Shown: one piece after another, positions 1 through 12,540 of the stretch
How the letters are laid out: each line of letters starts with the position of its first letter
Position numbering within the stretch: position 1 is the first letter of the stretch
DNA from: Vitis vinifera
Lineage: Eukaryota > Streptophyta > Magnoliopsida > Vitales > Vitaceae
Direction of reading: 5' to 3'
Assembly (NCBI RefSeq): GCF_030704535.1
Contig: NC_081817.1
Coordinates: 25,979,001-26,043,000 of the forward strand
DNA: 64,000 nt
Translations under genes and position numbers: made by a program
The notes under the pieces: generated by a model
The model's database searches: none
The model's input: the letters and a program-made list of their open reading frames with translations, nothing else
What the model was told of the DNA's origin: nothing

Positions 1-2661
1 CTATTATATTCATTTTTTTTAAGCTTATTAATTTTAGTTTTGATTCATCATGTTTAGTCAGTTTTTATTTATTTATTTATTTAATTTTTTTTATTAGTGT
101 TTTTAACCTCATGTCATTATTTTGATGTTCTAAGTTCATCTAGTTTTGGATCCATTGTATTTGGTTTGCATGTTTTCTAGAATTTTAATTGATTAGTTTT
201 AGATGATCTCGAGTTATAACTTTCATGTTCTAGGTTTGTTAACTTTAATTCGCTATTTATCATATTTCAGTTTACAGCTTTTTGGGTTTTGGTAAATTAA
301 TCTAATAGATTCCATGATACTAAGTTTATGTGTTGAGCTCATTAATTTTTTATTAGATCTTATCTTAATTTACTTGCTTTTGGAATTTTGGTTAGTATTT
401 TGATTGATCCCTTGATATTTAATTTGTAGTTTGAATTAAAAAAATAATAATAATAGTTTTGAATCGAATCTTATTTATTTGTTTTAAAATTTTTTGATTC
501 AATAATTCAAATAGAATATTTGTTTGAGTTGTAATCATTTTAAAATTATCTAATTGGTTTTTTTGGATTGAGTAAAAATTCTTTTTTTTCTTTTTGTAAA
601 AATGAATTTCCTTCCATCACCAATAAGGCTCCTTGATTCCAAATGAAAGGTAGCAAAAAAGGTGATCCAAGTTTATTTTCTCTTGTTCTCAAAACTCTTT
701 GAAGTTATAAATAAAAAAATGTCTATTTTGTATCAATGTTTTGGAATTATTGATTCACATGGTTCATTTTGCTTTCCTAAAATCATTTTTCAAAGGAATT
801 CAGATCATTTAAAAACTTTTAAAGAAATCCATTCTAGGTTTTTAGGGCAAAAATCTCACTTTCTTTTAAAAATATGCAACTCAGTTTTATCCAAGTTGCA
901 CTATTTTTTCTTGGTTTTCCAAAAACTTTTTTTTTTCTTCTTAACATATGTTTGAACTTGTGCTCCCAAGATAATGAGAATACCCAAGTTAAACTTATGG
1001 ATATTGAATGGAAATTTGATGGAACCCCAACATAAAAAAATCTTTTCAAAACTCATCTTTGTTGCCACTTTTGCTAGTTGTTGTAATCGTAACCATTAAT
1101 TTTTTCTAGAAATTATATATAAGATGTATGTGATAATTGATGATTCTATGTACTCTGATAATTTTTGCTATGCTATTTGGACACCAAACATGCTAGGATT
1201 TATTTCTTTTATTATTTATTACTATAATTTTTATCTAACCCCCCATGTCTTATGGAAGCGCATTGTATGTTATTCAGGTACGCTTCTTCCCTTCACATCT
1301 TAATTCCATAAATTATGTTTTGCGTTATGTATGATCATTATGTATTACTTTGAATGTAATTGTCAACATGTTTAGAATATCTTTTTATTTTTATTTTTTA
1401 TTGCTTGTTTCACTTGCCATTTATGATTAAAGAGACTAGGGTAAAATACAAGTTCCGTGTCTTATTTTTTTTAACTAACCATTTATGTCTTGTGATAGGG
1501 CTTAAGTTACGGTTCAGGTACTCATACTATCATTTCTTTATGATTGTGCTTTGAATTCTTGTTTGACATGATAGTAATAGTAGAATTTTGAAATCATCTT
1601 AGCCCATCTAAATATCTATGATCAACTTACTAATTGCCTGATTTCCCTAAACTAAGTTAGTAGAGACCTTCTTAGGGCTTACAAAGGTGCTACCTCTTTA
1701 AAGGTACCTTCCTAATAGGTAACCTAATCCTTAGACCAAGACGTGGGTTTTTTGTAGACAAGTTTTCCAAAAATCAAGGGTCATTTTAGGGGTTTTTTTC
1801 TTACTTGATTTCCTTTTTAAAAATAAATAAAAGTAAGTGGCGACTTCAAGTTTTAACAAAAATAAAATTTTTAACCTTAATCATAAGCAGGTCTCATCAA
1901 TCTAGTGGAGATGCTCATAGAAAATGCTGCTCCACAATTACACTGGCACGGATTTTGAAGAAGAGTTGAAGGCACATACATAGTTTGGAAATGAAAATTG
2001 ATTATTGGAAGATGAATATAGTGGATAAAAAGGAGTCAATGGTCCTCATTTTCTTGAAAAGCCTTTTCAATAATTTCAATTATGGTTTTTACGAGTGGGA
2101 AATTAGAACTAATCTTAGAAATTGCAAGTAATGTCATTGAATGGTTTTGTAGAAGATGTGAAGGTAAATGGTATTAGGTAAGGTTGATGTTAATTTATGA
2201 AATATGGGTATATATTTTGGTTTGAAAGAAATGTGGATAAACATTTGAGACAGTTATAAATCAGTTATTGCCTAACATAAAAATCTAAGTGACCAAAAAC
2301 AAGAGATTTGGAGTTTTGAATGTCTAAATTTAGAAAGGATGTTTCTCTAATTTTTTTTTTTACTTTATTGATTGAAAGATGTGTAGGATTTTGGTCGTAG
2401 AGGGGAAATTTCTTGAAGTAAAGTAAGGGGACTTAAAATTAAAGCATCGACCCATCCAACCTAATATTTTCCACACTCAATTAAATCGCCAACAACCTAT
2501 TTAAAGAAAAACTACTTTGTAACTTTTATTTTGCCACATAAAGATCTTCAAAATCCCCTCTGGTCCCAACTCACAACTTTCGTGTCAGCATTACCTGTCT
2601 AATTTATCCAGAGAGTCTTTTAACAATTTTAGCAAAATCTCAAATTAGTGAAATGCTTGAC
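1..2661. repeat. Upstream noncoding repeat block U0
   Basis: AT-rich sequence with no credible gene. It aligns along its length to 12541-15183, 21813-24527 and, split by a retrotransposon, 32341-33417 plus 45746-47354. It is therefore the upstream half of the tandem STP unit. Short open frames in it, for example near 662-955, are not kept in frame between copies. The stretch around 1680-1930, with a TAAGTGGCGACTTC motif and an end reading GCTGCTCCACA, resembles the tail of an old plant gypsy LTR, so U may itself be built on an LTR relic (inference). Its left edge lies outside the window. Confidence 0.8.
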
Positions 2662-2668
2662 TATAAAA
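2662..2668 (+). promoter_or_regulatory. TATA box candidate of STP copy 1
   Basis: TATAAAA sits 139 bases before the start codon, in the context GACTATAAAATTC. It is followed by a pyrimidine-rich stretch (TTTTCCCACTCTC) typical of a plant leader. The same box is present before copies 2 and 3, and the last base differs in copy 4. The transcription start would fall near 2690-2700, giving a leader of roughly 110 nt (inference). Confidence 0.55.
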
Positions 2669-2806
2669 TTCACACTTCTGGATTTGTAATCTCGCTCATT
2701 CAATTTTCCCACTCTCTTTGTATCTCTTTACCGTGAGTTGAACTTCGTGTCTTTTGGTTTTTCCTTTTATGTGGTGTGATTGATTTTATTATTGAAAAAG
2801 GCAAAG

Positions 2807-4958
2807 ATGACAAAGATCGAAAAGGTTGGTAGCTTTGAATCGAAAATCACCGTTTATGTGGTAGTTTGTTGGGTTCTAGCGGCCTGTGGAGGCCTGATGT
2901 TCGGCTACGACATCGGAATTTCAGGTGCAAAATGCTTGCATGTGTTAAGTCATTCATTCATTATTCCGATTTTATTTTATTTTTATGAGCTTTCTCTTGG
3001 TAATCTAAAGCGTGCCTTTGAAGATGATGGTATAATTCAATTCCAATCCTTGGATGTTTTTCAATTTGTCAGCATGATCCTATAATGAATTAGTAGTTCA
3101 AACCACTGGATGACAGTAGCGATTTTTAAAGCATTGAAGATGTAATCCAGCAGCTTACGTTTAAATCATTGTTGTCATGGGTGTGGCAGGTGGAGTGACG
3201 GCCATGGATGACTTCCTCATCAAGTTCTTTCCGGCCGTTTATCAAAGAAAGCTTCGTGCGAAGGAAGACAACTACTGCAAGTATGACAATCAATACCTTC
3301 AGCTTTTCACATCTTCACTCTATCTTGCTGCTCTCGTTTCCAGCTTTGCTGCCTCAAAGATGTGCTCCAAATTGGGTCGAAAGCCCACGATTTTCGTGGC
3401 ATCTGCCTTTTTCTTGTGTGGCAGTCTCTTGAGCGCGGCCGCTCAACGAATTTGGATGATCATCCTTGCCAGGGTTCTTCTAGGTGTTGGGGTGGGCTTT
3501 GGCAATGAGGTATTAATGTTGCACCAGTTACAACAGTTTTTATCATCATCCTTCTCCTTTTCGCATTAAAATCATCAATTTTTCGCGCACTACTGCTTTA
3601 AATTGTCGTAACTTTCGAATCATAAATCGAAATTACGAACCGTTTTTTTGTTGGATTCACATCGTCGAGATTTTCGATCATCAAATGCTAGGCATTGCTT
3701 TGAAGGTATGAAACACCAGCATGGACTGCTAATTATAACTAATTACATCAACATCTTGAAAATTTTGTAGGCTGTTCCTCTATTTTTGTCGGAGATTGCA
3801 CCAGTCCAGCATCGAGGAGCTGTAAACATTCTCTTCCAACTCTTCATTACAATAGGGATTTTGTTCGCAAATTTGGTAAACTATGGCGCGTCCAAGATTC
3901 ATCCATGGGGATGGAGACTGTCTTTAGGCCTTGCATCCCTTCCGGCTGCCTTCCTATTTGTAGGCTCTGTGGTCATCATTGAAACACCGGCGAGCCTGGT
4001 CGAGCGTAATCAAGAATCTCAAGGGCTATCGACGCTTAAGAAGATAAGGGGAGTAGAAGATGTTGATGCGGAGTTTGAACAGATTAAAATGGCTTGCGAG
4101 GCAGCACGAGAGGTCAAGGATCCATTCAAGACACTCATGAAGCGCTCTAGCATGCCCCCACTAATCATTGGCGTTATGATGCAAGTGTTTCAGCAGTTTA
4201 CGGGGATCAATGCTATCATGTTTTATGCACCGGTTTTGTTTCAAACCGTCGGGTTTAAGAATGACGCATCTTTGTTGTCCTCTGTCATCACCGGACTTGT
4301 GAATGTTTTCAGCACGTTGGTCTCGATCTATGGTGTTGACAGGGTCGGGAGGAGGAAACTGCTTCTCCAAGCTTGCGTCCAGATGTTCATAAGCCAGGTG
4401 ATGTATTGAATTGGCATAACCCTGCTTTTTCTTAAGTTTTCCAAGTAGCCTGTTCACATATTGGTATTGACCGTGGATCATTTGCAATGCTATATGTTGC
4501 AGACTGCAATTGGAGCAATCCTACTAGTTCATTTGAAAGGTTCGAACTCTCTGGACGAAGGACTAGCAGGGCTTGTGGTGGTGCTAGTGTGTTTGTTTGT
4601 TATGTCCTTTGCATGGTCATGGGGTCCTCTTGGTTGGTTGATACCCAGCGAAACTTTTCCTCTGGAGATAAGAACTTCCGGGTTTGCATGTGCAGTGAGC
4701 TCCAACATGCTCTTCACCTTCATCATTGCTCAGGCATTCTTGTCGATGATGTGCCACATGCGTGCCTTCATATTTTTCTTCTTTGCTGCTTGGATAGTGG
4801 TCATGGGGTTGTTCGTGTTATTCCTGTTGCCCGAGACAAAGAATGTGCCGATTGATGCCATGGTTGAGAGGGTGTGGAAGCAGCACCCGGTCTGGAAGAG
4901 ATTCATGGATGATTATGATGGTAAAGAAGGCGTAAAAAATGTTGGGATGATCATATGA
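2807..4958 (+). CDS. Sugar transport protein (STP-type hexose/H+ symporter), tandem copy 1
   Basis: Exons 2807-2924, 3190-3509, 3771-4397 and 4503-4958 join in phase with GT..AG introns to 506 aa, the usual STP length; the three intron positions are those of plant STP genes. This is a 12-helix Major Facilitator (sugar porter) protein of the plasma membrane importing monosaccharides with protons. Visible marks are GGLMFGYDIGISGG (28-41), LGRKP (101-105), FQQFTGIN (286-293) and PETKNVP (465-471). Residues matching the AtSTP10 structure are kept: proton-site D35 and R134; sugar-binding Q169, Q287, Q288, N293, N324, W400 and N423; lid cysteines C69 and C439. The start is the ATG in GGCAAAGATGACA. 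The usual FGNQ reads FGNE at 143-146. It differs from the other copies by V455 (A elsewhere). Which STP clade it belongs to, and its sugar preference, cannot be told. Confidence 0.93.
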
Positions 4959-5096
4959 CGATTGCATAGAAAAATATTTCCTTTTTGGCCACAAATGTGG
5001 GACGACTACTCCGAAAGATTGTTTTTGTTCTCATGCATGGGTAGAGCCCTTTATCAATCTGAATGTAAATGATTGTATATACAGTGTTGGAAGCAT

Positions 5097-8000
5097 CAAT
5101 ACTACAAAAATAATGTAATGTGTCACTTTTTATGATGTCACTTTTAAAATAATGATATCATATGGCTTAAAATCCATAAAGGTGAGACATCATATAAAAT
5201 TTTTTAATTAGGATACATGATATTAATTTTAAGTTTATAGTGTTAGTTTTCGAAAAGTGATACCATATATAATAAAAAATTTAAAATATTATACCTTAAT
5301 GGGTCCACTTTGAGAATAATGATATTATATAAAAAACTTATTGTTTCCATATACCCACAATCCAAAAAAATTTCGTTCTATAGCCTTAACCATAATTTTC
5401 TTTTACCTCTTCTCATACTCATAGTTAACACAAAATTGTCCTTCTCTATTTCGTGGACTCTTAGGTAATCTAAAATCTCTTAAATCTATCATTTTCATTT
5501 TATTTTATTTTATTAATTTCAAAATCTTTATTAGCACAATTGATTTATATTCATTTATTTGGTATATCTGTAATGTGGATTGTATAAATAATGTTTTTTT
5601 TTATTGTGTTGTAGGAAAGTAAAAATTAGGTTTAACATTCCATCATATCTTTTGTTTCATAGTTAAACCCATAAACCTCAAAATGAATGAAAATAAAATA
5701 AATGAATGATTTTTTTAATATCCTTTATACTTAGAATAAGAGATAAACATTTTATCGTATGAAATTTTCTTTTGATCTTATAAGAAATTTCCTTTAATGA
5801 GACTTTTTGTTTGTTTTCTAGAAATAGTATAGTATATTGTGATGAGGATATGTATCAGTGATATTTTAAAAATAATTTTTTAGAAAATTATTCTCGATAT
5901 TGTCATCTCTCACAAAAGGAAAAATAAAATAGTTTCCATATCATGTTAGAGTTGGTTTGAAATGTTGGAATTAACAATGATAAATTAATTTTATTTATTT
6001 ATTTATTAATGTAAATGAATTGTTTTTTAAAGTTTATATAGGAATGAAAAATTTTATAATCATAAAAATGATGAAATCTTATATTTTGATTTTTTTTAAT
6101 TCTTTTACATGGTATTATGGTTAATATCTTATCTTGTTCTATTAATATTTTTTCTATTCTTAAATATGTTTTTTGTTTTTTGTTTTTACCTTCTTTCCTT
6201 ATTGTTTTTATACACGTTGACCAAAATTTAGAGTAATTTGAGATTAATGATAAAATTTCCCTTTCAAGGTTATAAAATTTTTATAAAATCCTTTTATTAC
6301 ATAAATTTTTTCAATTCCTTCCATAAAACTCTTCATTTTTTTTTCTTTTTAAGAAGATGTTTTATAAATTTCTTTGGATTTTCTATGCAATTTCCTTTAA
6401 TCAAACTGTTTGTTTATTTGCTATGTTTATTTTCTAATAATGTTATAGTATGTTGTGATGAAGATATTGGTTGGTCATATTTGGAAAATAATTTTGAGAA
6501 AATTATTCTCAATATTGTTATCTTCCGCAAAAGGATTCTAAAAATATATTTTATTTTTACCTTTTTTTCTTATTGTTTTTATATGCATTGACCAAATTTT
6601 GGAGTAATTATAGATTGATGATAAAATTTTCCTTAAAAAATGTTAAGAGAAAAATTAGTATGAAAAAGAATTAAAGAACATTTAAAAAAATTATTGATTT
6701 TTCAGTCATAACTCTAATTGATATTTAATTTTTCTAATTAAAATAATTAATAAAAAATTTGGATATGAAAATATGTTCAAATAAAAATAATAAAAAATTA
6801 AAAACATCAAAGGAAAAGATATTCAATATTTTAATTTTTTTAATTGTATTATTCTTTAGATTAATAAATTATCAAACATCTTTTTCAAAAAAACAAAAAA
6901 GATAAATGAAGAAAAGGAAGAGTTTTATGGAAGGGATTGGAATTTTTTTTTGTAATAAACGAATTTTATGAAAATTTCCTAACCTTGAAAGGAAAATTTT
7001 ATCATCAATCTCAAATTACTCCAAAGTTTGATCAATGCATATAAAAACAATAAGAAAAGAAGACAAAAATAAAACGTATTTTTAGAATCCTTTTGAGGGA
7101 GATGACAATATTGAGAATAATTTTCTCAAAAATTATTTTCCAAATATGACCAACCATATCTTCATCACAACATACTATAATATTCTTAGAAAATAAACAA
7201 ATAGTTTGATTAAAGGAAATTTCATAGAAAATCAAAAGAAAATTATAAAACATCTTCTTCTTCTTAAAAAAAAAAAAGTTTTATGGAAGGAAAATTTATA
7301 TAATAAAAGGATTTTATAGAAATTTTCTAACTTTGAAAGGGAAATTTCATCATCAATCTCAAATTACTCTAAATTTTGCTCAATGCATATAAAAACAATA
7401 AAAAAAGAAGGTAGAAAAAAAAAACATACTTTAAGAATAGAAAAAATATGAATAGAACAAGATGAGATATTAACCATAATAGCATGTAAAAGAATTAAAA
7501 AAAAAAATCAAAATATAAGATTTGATCATTTTTATAATTATAAAATTTTTCATTCCTATTTAAATTTTAAAAAACAATTCATTTACATTAATAAATAAAA
7601 AATAAAATTAATTTCTCATTATTAATTCCAACATTCCAAACCAACTCCAACATTACATGGAAACTATTTCATTTTTCTTTCTGCGGGAGATGACAATATT
7701 GAGAATATTTTTCTAAAATATTAATTTTCAAATATCACCGATACATATCCTCATCACAATATACTATATTATTCCTAAAAAACAAACATAAAGTCCCATA
7801 AAGAAAATTTCATACAGTAAAATGTTTATCCCTCCTTCTGAGTATGAAAGATATTAAAAAATCATTCATTTATCTTATTTTCATTCATTTTGGGGTTTAT
7901 GGACTTAACGATGAAATAGAAGATATGGTGGAATGTTAAACCTAATTTTTACTTTCCTACAACTCAAAAAAAAAAAAAACACTATTTACACAATCCACAT

Positions 8001-10512
8001 TACAGATATACCAAATCAATCAATGTAAATCAATTGTGCTAATAAAGATTTTGGTATTAATAAAAAGAATGAAAATGATAGATCTAAGAAATTTTGGGTT
8101 ACCTAAGAGTCCACGAAGTAGAGAAAAGTAGTTGTGTGTTAACTGTGGGTGTGAGAAGAGGTAGAAGAAAATTATGGTTAAGGTTATGGAATGAGATTTT
8201 TTTTGGATTGTGGGTATGTGGAAATAATGAGTTTTTTCATATACTATCATTATTCTCAAAGTGGGCCCATTAAATTATAATATTTAAAAAATTTTATTTT
8301 ATATGGTGTCACTTTTCGAAATTGATTACTACTCAAAAAGTGCTATTTCATAGCTTGTAATTAACTCTTATAAACACTTTTGAGTAGTAGTTATCACCTT
8401 TTAACCCAATTAACATATTAAGGACCTTTGCAATCAATTCTAATCAAATTGTGTTAAGTTTTGGTGTTTTGTTAGCTTTTTGATCACCAAAGCAATCAGA
8501 GATTGAGGAGAGTTCTTTGGAATCCATGGCAAAGCAATGGAAAGCTTAGAAACATGAAGAACCGAAGCTTTGAAGTCCTTTGCCATAAGCAAATCCGGAA
8601 TGCAAGGAGTAAAAGATGTCCGGACAGGGTATCCGGACAGGATGGCGGCGAAAGTCAATGATCCGGACAACATATCCGGATAGGAAATACTCTCGTTCGG
8701 GTGAGATATTCAAGAGAGCCGTGTGCTTCTCCCTGAGGGAGTTCAGATAGGAGAGCGCGCCACATGTCTTCTTTGGGAATCCGGATGGAGTTGATCCGGA
8801 TAGCCTTGCGCGCTCCGTGTCATCTGGAAGAGGGGTCCCTACACCTTGCACACGCTGATGGTCCCCCTTGCGACATAGCTCCTTCCATCCGGGGGCATCC
8901 GGATGGAGTTGATCCGAATAGCCTGGCGGCGCGGATATCTCACAACTGGATGGAAAAGGAGGACGTTCCGTCCGCCGACATTTCACATCCGGATATCTCA
9001 CAGCCGGATAGGAGAGGAGGACGTTTCAACTTCTCTGGTCAGACATATCCGGATCCTCAGACAGCGCTTACCCGGAGAGTTTTTCTCTCAGTATACAGTG
9101 CAACAGTGTTCTCCTGAAGCTTCCTGATATTTCCGACCGACATTTTGAGATATTTTGAGATATTTTGCTTTAGATATTTGTTGTCTAAATCCCCAAACTC
9201 TCCTTGTAATCCACCTATCATAGGATTCCTTAGTCTTTAAGTAAGAACAAGGGGTGAATAACCTTTTATATATAGTTTGTAATTTCCTTTACAAAGGGGA
9301 GGACGATATACATATATATGATGTAAAATCATATATATGGAATCGACGAACAGAGCACTTGCTCTGTTTCTTATATATATATTTGTTTTCTCGTTCTTTT
9401 TCTTTCTAGCCAATCAAACTCTGAGGATTTTTCCTCAGAGGATGAGTGGCTAGGCTCTTCGTTTCTTGGAGTGAAGAAAGCCGGGTAAGTTCTTCATGCA
9501 TAAATTGGAAGTTTTGTTGTTTTAGTTATTAATGAAGAGAAAGTGTGACCCGTTAATGGTTTTTATCTTTTTAGTTAACTTAAAAAGCCTTTAACTCACC
9601 TGGGCCAACACTTGGTAAGGCACGTGATCTCCATCCATTGAGATGCACTTGTTTATCTCTTGCGAGCCTTTGGGAGGTGGTTTAGAGGTAGGATTTTCTA
9701 GCATAGCCAACACTTGGTAAGCTTTTGGACTCTAAGGAGACATCCATTACTTATCTCTTGCGAGCTTGAGACGGGTAATCCAAGGTTAAAGATCACCTTG
9801 AATGGAAAATGCTAGGTGAGAGGCACGAGCCATTGCAAGTTGCATCAGTGAGAAGGATTTAGTGTTTGAACCCATTAATGGGAAGCATCTGTACAACATC
9901 GGTTAGAGAATTAACTATATGTTAATTCTCTAATGCGAGGAAAAGAAACAAGTGACCGGAACTCCCTTTTTGTATGAGGAATATGAGCCTGGTGATCTAA
10001 ACTCCAAGAAACACTTTTCTTTGTAAGTAAAATCAATTACTATTTTTGGTTAGTTTAAAACCAAACCTTTTTTCATTCAAACATCTTTATGTTTTCTTTT
10101 AAAGCTAACCTTGAAATGAAAAGGCACCAATTCATCTTTGAATTAATATCAATTGTGAAGTGAAAACCCATTCCAGTGAACGACCCTAGAGCCACTATGC
10201 TATGCTAGCTAAGGCTATCCTAGCACATGGTGTAATAGGTTATAAATTTTGTTGATTGCTCCCGTCTGAGGACTGAAATCAAGACACCAACTGGACATGA
10301 ATCAAATGGCACCACTGTCAGGGACCATTGAGAGGACACGAATCAGCTGAGACACCAATTGGGAACGAATCAGAAATCTGACACTATAAAATTAAAATTA
10401 ATATCATCTATCCTAATTGAAAATTTTTACATGATGTGTCATCTTTATGAATTTTAAGTCATATGGTGTCATTATTTTAAAAGTGACACCATAAATTATT
10501 TTTGTAGTAGTG
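5097..10512. mobile_element. Fold-back (long inverted repeat) DNA element F1, interrupted by a solo LTR
   Basis: The right end, read on the minus strand, begins CACTACTACAAAAATAAT, and the left end begins CAATACTACAAAAATAAT. The two halves are reverse complements: 6230-6600 pairs with about 7020-7400, and 5600-5660 pairs with about 7910-7970. The arms are about 1.4-1.6 kb around a loop near 6640-6950, with shorter direct repeats inside each arm. Removing the nested solo LTR leaves about 3.36 kb. No transposase frame is visible, so it is non-autonomous. The CACTA...TAGTG termini suggest the CACTA superfamily, but no target duplication is recognisable and there is no subterminal array. It begins 139 bp after the STP stop, and the same element follows copies 3 and 4. 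Confidence 0.75.
8323..10372 (+). mobile_element. Solo LTR of the Ty3/gypsy family at 33418-45745
   Basis: A 2,050 bp sequence starts TGATTACTACTC, ends GAACGAATCA and aligns to both LTRs of the complete element downstream. It is flanked by the perfect 5-bp direct repeat GAAAT (8318-8322 and 10373-10377). The empty site survives in the other fold-back copies as CGAAAACTGACAC, for example near 52810. No internal region remains, so it is the product of LTR-LTR recombination. It carries a TATATATAG box near 9267 and many TCCGGAT motifs between 8600 and 9060. It inserted after the unit had been duplicated. Confidence 0.93.
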
Positions 10513-12540
10513 AAAGGGGTACAAATTTCAGAAAAAGAATCAAATTTCTTCAAGAATACACCCACGACATTAAGAAAGAGGGAGTGATTGGGCTAGGAAA
10601 AAAGACATTAGAGAGTTGTGAGAAAGAAAAAGAAAAAGGAAACAAAAAGAAAAATCAAGGAGAGGGTGTTTGAAGGAGAAAAAAGAAGGGTTGGCTATTT
10701 TATCAACTAGAGGAAGGGATGCACCTTACTTAAAGGCTAGTCAACATGATTTCGGAGGAGTTGTTACAAGTATGGTTGTCGTAAGTTTCTAGTTCATTTT
10801 GATTACCATGCATTCCTTCTCTCTCTCTCTCTCTTCTTTTTTTTTTTTTGCTAATCTTTTGATTTTGTTTGTTATTTAGTGTGGACATTAAGGGTCACAG
10901 GAAGGTTTCGCTAAAACTTGTTGTTTGCATGTTTGCTCTGTTTTTGGTTTTCCTTTTTCTTATTTTGATATCTTTGAACTTGATGCGCAAGAATCATGCT
11001 TTTGCCGATTGTTTCTTTCACTTGTTTCTGACCATTTGATTAAAACATAAAAGGGACCTGATTTAGTAGTTTGTTTGCTTGCTTAGCACTTCTTGGGTTA
11101 TACTCTGTTTTCTGTTTTTTTTTTTTCTCTCTCTATTTGTGGAGGCCATGGGGTCAGAATTTAAAATCCATTAGGGGGATCATGTTATTGCATAGTGTTT
11201 GAGGAGACTTAGGGATGTTGGAGAATTTGAGATGGGAGAGGACATCTTTTGGTGAGCATTTTTTTGGAGACGAATAACATTGAGACTTTAGGGAAAAGGG
11301 GCTACCAAATAATGAAAGACACGACTTGAGGACTTTGGAGATTAAGATGACTCTCTAGATGATGGCATGGAAGGAAGAAAGGGAGGATCTTAAGGTTTTG
11401 ACTTATGGCTACATGGAGGTACTTGAGAAGAGCACCAGATTATTGTTAGAAACTTCTAGCACACACCATTAGTAGCCACTTTTTCCACTTAGTGGAGAGC
11501 TTAATGAAGAAGAAAACTCACGGTTGAATTGTAGGTTGTTAATGGGGGCTTAAAAGGTTTAATTTAAATGCAAGTTTGTGGCCATGGAGATGAGATGAAT
11601 TTGTGGCATTAACAATTCAAATATGGTGGCTGCATCATGGAGGATATATGATTGAATAAAGTGAATGCAATATGGAACTTTTGTGGCTGAAAATTTATGG
11701 AGAATGAAGCTTAAAGATTGCTGAATTTTATTGGCTACGAGTATGGAATTTCATGATGGAGGCACGACTATGGATGGAGAAAATATATATATATTTTTTA
11801 TTCGCTGAAAGTTGAGTTCGATTCTTCCAATTATGCTTGCTGAATTTTTTTTTTTATCGTTCTTAGTGGATTCTTGGAGGCAGAATTTCGGTGGAAAATT
11901 AAGGGGAAATTGTGGCACCATAAATGAAGATTCTTGTGGATGAAAATTAAGGAAGTTGTGGTTGCATAATGGAGAATTCTTGTAATTGTTTAAAGTGGAT
12001 ATAATATGGGAAGTTTAACGGATGAAAGTTGCCGCCATCCAATGGTTCTCTGGTGGCTGAATTTTTTATTGCAAAATCAATGGAAATGCAGCCATGAATT
12101 GAGACTACAAGTGGATTATGGCTGCATGCATGCGTCCATGATTCCATGGCTGAAAATTCAGTGTGGTTCAAGTGGAATTGTGGCCGCATGTGGGCGTGAT
12201 TCCATGGCTGAAAGTTATTTATAATTCAAGAGGAAAAGTGGTTATATATGTGTGTAATCTAGTTGCTGAAATTTAAAGTGAGTTAATCAATGCACATGGC
12301 TTGAGTTTGGCAACGTGAAGACAACAACAATATCAAAAACATTTGAGGTAAGTTTCAAAAGTTGTTAATTTTAAATTTTAGTTTTTAGATTCATCCTATT
12401 TGACTTATGTGTGGCTTTAGGAATTTATTTGATTCCATGTCATTTTTTCCATATCTTGAGTTTGATAACTTTGATTCTAAATTGGTCCAATTTTAGATCA
12501 TATTTTTTTCTAGAGTTTACCAGTTTGAGTGAACTCGTGT
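10513..12540. repeat. Downstream noncoding repeat block D1
   Basis: The block repeats at 19255-21812, 30346-32340 and 52951-about 55020. It holds a purine-rich AAAGAAAAAG tract, a CT microsatellite near 10817, and from about 11690 to 12270 roughly ten degenerate copies of TGGCTGAAAATT. No reading frame is conserved between copies. A perfect plant splice-donor-like site, GAG|GTAAGTTT, lies at 12347/12348 and recurs in D3 and D4. This may be transcribed noncoding DNA or an old retroelement body, and I do not recognise a family. Confidence 0.7.

Noticed and set aside
662..955. Open frame of 97 codons repeated in U blocks (also 13194, 22412, 33029)
   Set aside because: Low-complexity Phe/Lys-rich product; start and frame are not kept between copies, and poly-T indels break it. 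The repetition is explained by the U block.
4161..4487. Minus-strand 108-codon frame opposite STP exon 3 (repeated in all copies)
   Set aside because: Antisense shadow of the conserved exon; no start context or family features.
8546..9001. Open frames of 117-166 codons in the LTR core (also 33853-34353 and 44178-44564)
   Set aside because: Produced by GC-rich CCGGAT repeats lacking stops; frame differs between LTR copies.
11947..12189. Minus-strand 80-codon frame shared by D1, D3 and D4
   Set aside because: Conserved only because the DNA is a recent duplicate; disrupted by the insertion in D2 and has no recognisable motif.
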